A DNA stretch of 12,457 nucleotides from Actinomycetota bacterium (lineage in GTDB: Bacteria > Actinomycetota > Acidimicrobiia > Actinomarinales > Actinomarinaceae): contig PBPX01000016.1 in NCBI GenBank assembly GCA_002724835.1, positions 47,213 through 59,669 of the forward strand. Reading direction: 5' to 3'. How positions within the stretch are numbered: the first letter of the stretch is position 1; every line of letters begins with the position of its first letter. The translations under genes were made by a program, and so were the position numbers. This document shows, one piece after another, positions 6,963-12,457 of this stretch. The notes under the pieces are model-generated. The model was not told the origin of the DNA. It made no database searches and saw only the letters and a program-made list of their open reading frames with translations.

Positions 6963-8462
6963 TTAAATTCTTTTTGTATCTTTATTCAATTGAAGTAATT
7001 TATCTTTAATTTCACTTAATGGTTCCAATGAATCTAATCTCCAATTCCAGTTACCTAATTGTTGCCCAGGTATATTGAATCTTGCTTCTTTACCAAGCTC
7101 TAATAAATCTTGGACTAAAGTTCCAGCCAATTGACAAGGCGTTTCCCATGTAACTGATATTGCATTCCAAACATCAGAATCAAATTTATTTATTAAGTTG
7201 CCATCAACAAACTCTTTGAAATGTTTTCTTTGACCATCTGAAGTTTCTTCAAGCCATTGCTTTGTTGTTGGTGAGTCATGAGTTCCAGTATATGCAGCGC
7301 AGTTGTAAGCCCATTCAGAAGGTGGAGCTTCTTCATCCCAACTATTATGAGGTATTTTTTGATTTAACATTTTAATTCCAGGAATATTAAATTCTTCTCT
7401 CGCTTCATCCATTTCATCAAGATCAAGTGCAAATAAATCCTCTGCAAGAATTCTTTCAAGCTCGATATCATCTTTAATTCCTTCAAGAAAATTTTTTGCA
7501 GGTCCTTTCCTCCAGACTCCTTCGACTCCTAGTCCGCCATTTGGTATTGCCCAAAATTGAAATAAACCACCAAAATGATCAATTCTTAATAATTCATATT
7601 TACTTAAACAAGAATTTAATCTATCAATCCACCATTTATAATTTTCTTTTTTATGTTCTTCCCATAAATAAAGTGGATTACCCCATATTTGTCCTGCCGC
7701 AGTAAATACGTCAGGTGCTGCGCCAGCAACATTAGCCATTTCAAAATTTTCTTCTAAATCAAATAATGATTTATTCATCCAAACATCACAAGAATGAAAG
7801 TTTGTATAGATAGGCACGTCACCCAATATTTTGACATTTTTTTTATTACCGTATACATTAAGTTTGTTTAATTGTTCTGTAAATAAAAATTGAACAAATA
7901 ATTGATAAGAGTACTCTTCTTTGTTCTCTTCTTTAAAATTTTTTAATGTATTCCTATCTGGGTTAATTAAATCTTTAGGCCATTTTTTCCAATCATCACC
8001 ATATAGTGAAGTAGCCATTTGAAAAATTAATTCATTTTCAAGTCCAGGATTATTTTCCTCGTACTCATTAATTTCACTATGCAGTGAATTTATATTATCT
8101 TTATATAAATTTTTATGACTTTTTCTTAGAATTGATTCTTTAAATTTGTAAACATCTAAAAAATTTACTTTTGAAAGATTTTTAGGACTATTATTTAGGT
8201 CATCTTTTTCAATAATTCCTATCTCTGCAAGATATGTTAAATCAATTAATGCAAAATTTCCTAATTTTGAAGAACTGCTTGAGTAAGGAGAAAACTGAAC
8301 ATTATCTGTTGGCCCAAAAGGAAGGACTTGCCAAATTTTTACCCCTGTTTCATCTAAAAAATCAATCCATTCATATGCATTTTCTCCAAAGTCTCCAATT
8401 CCATGACCTCCAGGAAGTGCTGTTGGGTGGAGTATTATCATGCTTGATCTATCTATATCCAA
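6963..8462 (-). CDS. malQ: 4-alpha-glucanotransferase (amylomaltase), GH77
   Basis: MalQ transfers 1,4-alpha-glucan segments between maltodextrins and releases glucose; it is cytoplasmic. The 499 residues match the short bacterial form. Visible are the N-terminal ILHPTALPG (residues 10-18) and GIGDFG, WQVLPFGPT, GDVPIYT (214-220), AGAAPDVFTAAGQIWGNPLY (246-265), the nucleophile D295 in RIDHFGG, the acid/base E341 in AEDL, and D396 in YTGTHD. Two family motifs deviate: AEDLG reads AEDLF and THDNDT reads THDSPT. The start is TTG with GGAG five bases upstream; it keeps the conserved RSS just before the HPT motif, which the internal ATG at 8441 would lose. It is divergent from the GH13 gene. Confidence 0.95.
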   Translation of the reverse strand: MDIDRSSMIILHPTALPGGHGIGDFGENAYEWIDFLDETGVKIWQVLPFGPTDNVQFSPYSSSSSKLGNFALIDLTYLAEIGIIEKDDLNNSPKNLSKVNFLDVYKFKESILRKSHKNLYKDNINSLHSEINEYEENNPGLENELIFQMATSLYGDDWKKWPKDLINPDRNTLKNFKEENKEEYSYQLFVQFLFTEQLNKLNVYGNKKNVKILGDVPIYTNFHSCDVWMNKSLFDLEENFEMANVAGAAPDVFTAAGQIWGNPLYLWEEHKKENYKWWIDRLNSCLSKYELLRIDHFGGLFQFWAIPNGGLGVEGVWRKGPAKNFLEGIKDDIELERILAEDLFALDLDEMDEAREEFNIPGIKMLNQKIPHNSWDEEAPPSEWAYNCAAYTGTHDSPTTKQWLEETSDGQRKHFKEFVDGNLINKFDSDVWNAISVTWETPCQLAGTLVQDLLELGKEARFNIPGQQLGNWNWRLDSLEPLSEIKDKLLQLNKDTKRI

Positions 8463-8527
8463 ATCTGCTCCATTTTCTCTATGTTGCTATATAATAACTG
8501 GCTAAAATGTAATTTGTTGGATTTAAT
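8463..8527. promoter_or_regulatory. Divergent promoter region of malQ and the GH13 gene
   Basis: Both divergent genes must start from this 65-base gap or within each other's 5' ends. TATAAT at 8490-8495 is a perfect -10 box on the plus strand, and TAAAAT at 8503-8508 is a second candidate; no good -35 box fits either. The same stretch read on the minus strand gives TATTAT/TATATA. A weak GGA (8519-8521) lies six bases before the plus-strand ATG. A shared regulator could act here, but no clear operator is visible. Confidence 0.45.
8468..8471 (-). promoter_or_regulatory. Ribosome binding site supporting the malQ TTG start
   Basis: On the minus strand GGAG stands five bases before TTG at 8462. 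This spacing is ideal and supports the TTG over the internal ATG at 8441. Confidence 0.6.
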
Positions 8528-10486
8528 ATGGTAGAAACACATAATGTAGAATTTGCTGATGATGATATTGATGGTCAAAAAATTGTATTTTTTGATGGTA
8601 AATATCACAAAATTGAAGACGTTCATATCGGAAATTATGATTTTCGATTTAATTTTAATGATAAAAAACACTTCTCTATTAATTCAGAAAACATAGTAAA
8701 TATAAAAATACATACTGAACCAAGTATCAATGAAGTATGGCTTTTGTTAGAAAATCCAAAATTTAACCCTATTGAAATGAAAAAAATAGGAGTTACTGAT
8801 AGATTTAATTATTGGGAAATTGACATTTCTTTGGAATCAGAAAGTTTCAAATTTTCATTTGCTGGGGTAAATGAAAAAAATTCTGGAATTTACTTTGGAA
8901 CTAGCGGAATAGCAAATTTTATATCACCTTCAGAAAAATGGGTATTTAATAAAAATGATTTTTCAATTCATGAAATACCTGACTGGGTATTTGGTGGTGT
9001 TATGTATCAAATATTCCCGGATAGATTTTGTAACTCTAAAGAAGAATTAAATAAAGAAGGGACAGTTCCTTGGGGAAGTATTCCTAAAAGATTAGAACAT
9101 CAGGGAGGCGATTTATATGGAGTAATTGAAAAACTAGAATATTTAAAAGATTTAGGTGTGAATATCCTATATTTAAATCCAATTTTTCTTTCTACAAGTA
9201 TTCATAGATACGACACTTGGGATCATAAAAAAGTTGATCCAACATTGGGAGGAGAAGATGCATTAAGAGAATTAGTTCAAAAAGCTCACGAAAAAAATAT
9301 GAAAATAATCTTAGATTGTTCGTTAAATCATTTTCATCCTCAAAACTTCGCTTTTCAGGATGTCATTAAGAATGGAGAGAGTTCAGAATTTGCAGATTGG
9401 TTTACAGTATATGATTATCCAGTTAGATTAAAATATCGTCCACACTTACTTTCAAAAACACACAAGGTTGGCTGGGATGGAGAAGAAGATCAATATAAAG
9501 CTTATTTAGAGGACATCACATTTAAAGAAACTAATTTGGAAGTTGAAATTATGAAAGATGACGGGCCAATCATTGAACCAACATTTAAAGCTTGGTGGGG
9601 CGTGCCTGACATGGTGAAAGTAGATATGACTTCAGTTGGTGCCAGAAACTGGGCCCTTGATGTCGGTAGATACTGGATAGAAGAATTTGATATTGATGGA
9701 TGGAGAATGGATGTTGCAAAAGAAATTGACTTACCTTTTTGGGCAGAATTTAGAAATGTTACAAAATCAGCAAAAAAAGATGTCTTACTTTTTGCAGAAA
9801 TTTTTGGTGACACTTCTCTATGGCTTCAAGGAGATAAATTTGACTCTCCAATGAACTATTCATTTAGAGAATTAATGAATGATTATTTTGCTCATACAGA
9901 TATTACTGCTAAAGAATTTGCAGAAGGACTTGTAGGGTTATATACAATGTATTCTTTTGAAGCACTATCTGCCTGTCAAAATTTATTAAGTTCACATGAT
10001 GTAAGGCGTTTCCTAAATAGATCTGAAAATAATATTGGTGCTCTAAAGTCAGCAATGTTTATGCAAGCAACATTCCCGGGCGTTGCTGGAATATATTATG
10101 GTGATGAAGTTGGTCTTAATGGAGGAGATGAACCATCAAACAGGGAAGCTTTTCCATGGCATGATGAAAGTTCTTGGAACAATGATTTAAGAATGTGGGT
10201 TAAAGAATTAATGAATTTAAAATCAGAACTTATTCCATTAATAAAAGGTAAATTTGAACTTATTGGTTATTCGGATTCAGCGGTTGCATTTAGAAGGTAT
10301 TTTGAATCAGAATCTGTAATTTGTCTTATTAACAGAGATTCTTTACTCAAAGAGTGGAAAATTAAGACGGAATCTAATGAAATTGAGTTGATTTGGGGAC
10401 ATGAGGAAGTAAAACATATGAATAAAGAAATAATAATAAAAAATCTTCCTCCTTATTCTGGTGCAATATTTAGAGAAATTAGTTAG
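8528..10486 (+). CDS. GH13 neopullulanase/cyclomaltodextrinase-like enzyme with CBM34-like domain
   Basis: This 652-residue enzyme hydrolyses alpha-1,4 (and perhaps some alpha-1,6) bonds in maltodextrins, cyclodextrins or pullulan. There is no signal peptide, so it acts in the cytoplasm. Residues about 55-130 resemble the CBM34 N-domain (PIEMKKIGVTDRFNYWEI). The barrel begins near FGGVMYQIFPDRF (155-167). Catalytic motifs are motif I DCSLNH (263-268), motif II GWRMD with nucleophile D395, motif III FAEIFG with acid/base E424, and motif IV SSHD with D491. The region-V equivalent reads WWGVPDMVKVD (356-366), where GH13_20 enzymes have MPKLN. GDEVGLNGGDEPSNREAFPW (525-544) is also family-typical. 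The length fits neopullulanases with an N-domain. With malQ it makes a maltodextrin or glycogen module. Exact specificity cannot be read from sequence. Confidence 0.93.
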   Translation: MVETHNVEFADDDIDGQKIVFFDGKYHKIEDVHIGNYDFRFNFNDKKHFSINSENIVNIKIHTEPSINEVWLLLENPKFNPIEMKKIGVTDRFNYWEIDISLESESFKFSFAGVNEKNSGIYFGTSGIANFISPSEKWVFNKNDFSIHEIPDWVFGGVMYQIFPDRFCNSKEELNKEGTVPWGSIPKRLEHQGGDLYGVIEKLEYLKDLGVNILYLNPIFLSTSIHRYDTWDHKKVDPTLGGEDALRELVQKAHEKNMKIILDCSLNHFHPQNFAFQDVIKNGESSEFADWFTVYDYPVRLKYRPHLLSKTHKVGWDGEEDQYKAYLEDITFKETNLEVEIMKDDGPIIEPTFKAWWGVPDMVKVDMTSVGARNWALDVGRYWIEEFDIDGWRMDVAKEIDLPFWAEFRNVTKSAKKDVLLFAEIFGDTSLWLQGDKFDSPMNYSFRELMNDYFAHTDITAKEFAEGLVGLYTMYSFEALSACQNLLSSHDVRRFLNRSENNIGALKSAMFMQATFPGVAGIYYGDEVGLNGGDEPSNREAFPWHDESSWNNDLRMWVKELMNLKSELIPLIKGKFELIGYSDSAVAFRRYFESESVICLINRDSLLKEWKIKTESNEIELIWGHEEVKHMNKEIIIKNLPPYSGAIFREIS

Positions 10487-10538
10487 TTAATTTTATAAAT
10501 TTAAATTATTATTTTATATATATAAATTTAGGGGAAAT
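10487..10538 (+). promoter_or_regulatory. AT-rich leader of the acyl-CoA synthetase gene
   Basis: These 52 bases are nearly all A and T. TATAAATTTA occurs twice as a direct repeat (10494-10503 and 10521-10530), and its TAAATTTA core is itself a palindrome. A strong AGGGG ribosome site (10530-10534) stands four bases before the ATG at 10539. A promoter is likely here because of this strong site and the gap, but so many TATA-like strings are present that no single box can be chosen. Confidence 0.4.
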
Positions 10539-12457
10539 ATGACAATTGACTTACATTCGTTTCTTAGAGATCAAGAAAAAGAAATAACAAATGCTATTGA
10601 AGGCAAAACTTTAATAGATTATATAAACAGAAATGCAGAAGAATACGGTAACTATCCAGCTCTGAATACACCTGCAAATAATGAATATTCTGCATGGGAT
10701 GCTATGTCTTGGTCAGAATTAAGAGACGAAGTAAAGAACCTAGCTTCCGGCATGATTGATCTTGGATTAAACATAGGGGATATGGCCTTTATAATGTCTA
10801 ACAATATAAAAGAACACAACATTGCAGACTTGGCAATTGTATATAGTGGAGCCACTCCTTCAACAATTTATAAACAATTAAAATCTGGACAAATTGAATA
10901 TGTTGCGAATTTAATGGAAGCAAAGATTGCTGTGGTTGGTGATCTAGAGTTATTTGCAGAGGTTGATGCTGCAAGAAAAAATAGTCCAAAATTAGAATAT
11001 ATAGTTTTAATAGAAGGATACGAAGAAGTAAAAGATAGAGATTATGTAGTTAGTTATCACGAACTAATACAAAAAGGTTTAGAAATTAATCAAAAAGATG
11101 ATTCAAAACTACAAGCCGCTATAGATTCAGTTACTCCAGAATCGTTAGCATGTTTAATTTTTACATCGGGCACTACTGGCAATCCAAAAGGGGTAATGAT
11201 AACTCATAAAAATGTTCTTTGGACGATTCAAAGCTTATTTTCGGAAATGATACCAGCATCCAATTTTCCAAGGATAGTTTCATACTTACCAATGGCACAT
11301 ATTGCAGCAAGGGCTGGAGATCATTATCAAGCTATATACAGAACAGGACAGATATTTCCTGTTCCTCAATTAGAAGATATGGCCGCTGCTCTTCCTACAA
11401 TTCAGCCCTCAGTATTTATAGCTGTTCCAAGAGTTTGGGAAAAATTTCAAGCTGGCTTACTAAACAAAATTAATGAATCTGACAAGAAAGACCTAGCATT
11501 GAAAGCTATTGATAATGCTTTAGAAAGAGTTGAATATGAGCAACGAGGTGAAAGCGCTCCACTTGGAGTTAGATTAAAAGATGCATTATTCAAAAAGCTT
11601 GTTTTTAAGAAATTTAAAGATGGATTAGGAATCTCTAACACTGAATATTTTGTTACTGCAGCTGCAGCTATGAATCCAGATTTACAAAAATGGTTCCATG
11701 CAATCGATATAAATGTAACTGAAATATATGGTATGACAGAAAATACTGGACCAACGACAATTGGAGTTGCTGAAAATGCGCAGGAATTTATAAAGGCAAA
11801 ATTAAAATCTAACGGGGTAAAGGTCCCGAAAGTATTAAATCCAATTGGAAAAGTAGGCATACCAATAGCTGGAACTGAGATAAAAATATTAGATGATGGA
11901 GAGCTATGTCAGAGAGGAAACCATGTTTCACAGGGTTATTACAAAGCTGAGTCAGAAACGAAGGAAACTTTTGACGAAGAAGGCTGGCTTCATACTGGCG
12001 ATTTAGCTGAAATTGATGAAGACGGATATGTAAAGATTATTGGAAGAAAAAAAGAAATACTTATTACTTCAGCAGGAAAGAATATAGCCCCTGTAGAAGT
12101 TGAAGATTTGGTAAAACCACATCCACTAATTGGACAAGTATGTGTTGTAGGAGATGGTAAAAAATATTTAACTGCCCTAGTTGTTCTTGATGGTGATGGT
12201 GGAGCAGAAAAATGGGCAGAAGAAAATGGTGTAAATTATGATATAACCGGTATGTCTAAAGATGAAAAAGTTATATCAGCTGTACAGGACCAAGTCGATC
12301 TTGCTAATAGTAAAGTTGCACAAGTTCAACAAATAAAAAAGTTTACAATATTAGAAAATGAGTGGACGGACACAAGTGGAGAACTTACTCCAACCTTAAA
12401 ATTAAAAAGGAATGTAATAGCTGATACATATAATGATGAAATTGAATCAATGTATAA
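10539..12457 (+). CDS. Long-chain fatty acid-CoA ligase (AMP-forming, FAA type), 3' end cut
   Basis: The enzyme adenylates long-chain fatty acids with ATP and transfers them to CoA. The frame is open for 639 codons to the window edge. Motifs appear in order: P-loop TSGTTGNPKG (residues 209-218), SYLPMAHIAARAG, VFIAVPRVWEKF, the adenine/acyl motif EIYGMTE (395-401), HTGD with ATP-ribose-binding D488, GRKKEILITSAGKNIAPVEVE, and TPTLKLKR carrying the A10 lysine K621. This belongs to the FAA1/FadD15 branch (COG1022 style), not to the shorter E. coli FadD type. The C-terminus normally ends a few residues after the final DEIESMY, so almost nothing is missing. The start ATG has an AGGGG site. It could feed beta-oxidation or phospholipid acylation; no neighbour decides this. 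Confidence 0.95.
   Translation, partial: MTIDLHSFLRDQEKEITNAIEGKTLIDYINRNAEEYGNYPALNTPANNEYSAWDAMSWSELRDEVKNLASGMIDLGLNIGDMAFIMSNNIKEHNIADLAIVYSGATPSTIYKQLKSGQIEYVANLMEAKIAVVGDLELFAEVDAARKNSPKLEYIVLIEGYEEVKDRDYVVSYHELIQKGLEINQKDDSKLQAAIDSVTPESLACLIFTSGTTGNPKGVMITHKNVLWTIQSLFSEMIPASNFPRIVSYLPMAHIAARAGDHYQAIYRTGQIFPVPQLEDMAAALPTIQPSVFIAVPRVWEKFQAGLLNKINESDKKDLALKAIDNALERVEYEQRGESAPLGVRLKDALFKKLVFKKFKDGLGISNTEYFVTAAAAMNPDLQKWFHAIDINVTEIYGMTENTGPTTIGVAENAQEFIKAKLKSNGVKVPKVLNPIGKVGIPIAGTEIKILDDGELCQRGNHVSQGYYKAESETKETFDEEGWLHTGDLAEIDEDGYVKIIGRKKEILITSAGKNIAPVEVEDLVKPHPLIGQVCVVGDGKKYLTALVVLDGDGGAEKWAEENGVNYDITGMSKDEKVISAVQDQVDLANSKVAQVQQIKKFTILENEWTDTSGELTPTLKLKRNVIADTYNDEIESMY

Noticed and set aside
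8453..8671. 72-codon minus-strand open frame covering the malQ/GH13 gap
   Set aside because: It overlaps the GH13 5' end and the malQ start, is very rich in I, K and F as expected of AT-rich noise, and its best start has no ribosome site.
9502..9813. 103-codon minus-strand open frame
   Set aside because: It is antisense to the catalytic core of the GH13 enzyme (motifs II and III) and has no recognisable motif.
10494..10530. Hairpin terminator between the two TAAATTTA copies after the GH13 gene
   Set aside because: The stem would be eight A-T pairs with a 19-base loop and no T tract after it, too weak to call.
11447..11860. 137-codon minus-strand open frame
   Set aside because: It is antisense to the conserved acyl-CoA synthetase reading frame, which runs without interruption through the region.
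1..12457. tRNA, rRNA, CRISPR, insertion sequence, prophage or defence genes
   Set aside because: No cloverleaf, no regular repeat-spacer pattern, no transposase or integrase motif was seen; coding genes fill almost the whole window.

Overview
This is a gene-dense, AT-rich window (roughly one third G+C by eye) of what looks like a small, streamlined bacterial genome. It has ten protein genes, very short intergenic gaps, and neighbouring convergent genes that touch or overlap. I see no tRNA, rRNA, CRISPR array, insertion sequence or phage gene. Low G+C, compact layout, a lipoprotein-type cytochrome c, a very short TatA and a FAA-type acyl-CoA synthetase would all suit a marine, low-GC actinobacterium of the Candidatus Actinomarinales type. 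That assignment is inference from composition and gene style, not something the sequence proves.

Layout. Positions 1-420 hold the 3' end of folD (one-carbon/folate metabolism), cut by the window edge. It runs into a convergent gene for an Atg22/UMF1-type MFS transporter (413-1720, minus), with an 8-base overlap of the coding ends. A 124-base divergent region follows, then the ribosome-associated ATPase gene ychF (1845-2939). Next is a tight, same-strand run of five genes (3023-6962, gaps of 8, 4, 17 and 5 bases): an RCK (TrkA N+C) protein with a tandem universal-stress-like tail, a CPA2-type cation/proton antiporter with no regulatory tail of its own, a DUF368/PopT polyprenyl-phosphate translocase, a 45-residue TatA, and a monohaem lipoprotein cytochrome c. 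The last of these abuts malQ stop codon to stop codon (6963-8462, minus). malQ is divergent from a GH13 neopullulanase/cyclomaltodextrinase-like enzyme with an N-terminal CBM34-like domain (8528-10486). Last is a long-chain acyl-CoA synthetase (10539 to the right edge), which is complete except for its final residue or residues and stop codon.

How the genes fit together. The five-gene run looks like a cell-envelope and ion-homeostasis operon: a nucleotide-sensing subunit and its separate antiporter, followed by a lipid-carrier flippase whose family is known to matter under alkaline or sodium stress, then Tat export and an anchored electron carrier. malQ and the GH13 enzyme form a divergent pair, both without export signals, suited to intracellular maltodextrin or glycogen turnover. 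The remaining genes (folD, ychF, acyl-CoA synthetase) are housekeeping. I see no clear sign of a wholly new system. The most interesting points are the antiporter/PopT operon, the unusual split and degenerate RCK-USP regulator, and the minimal TatA.
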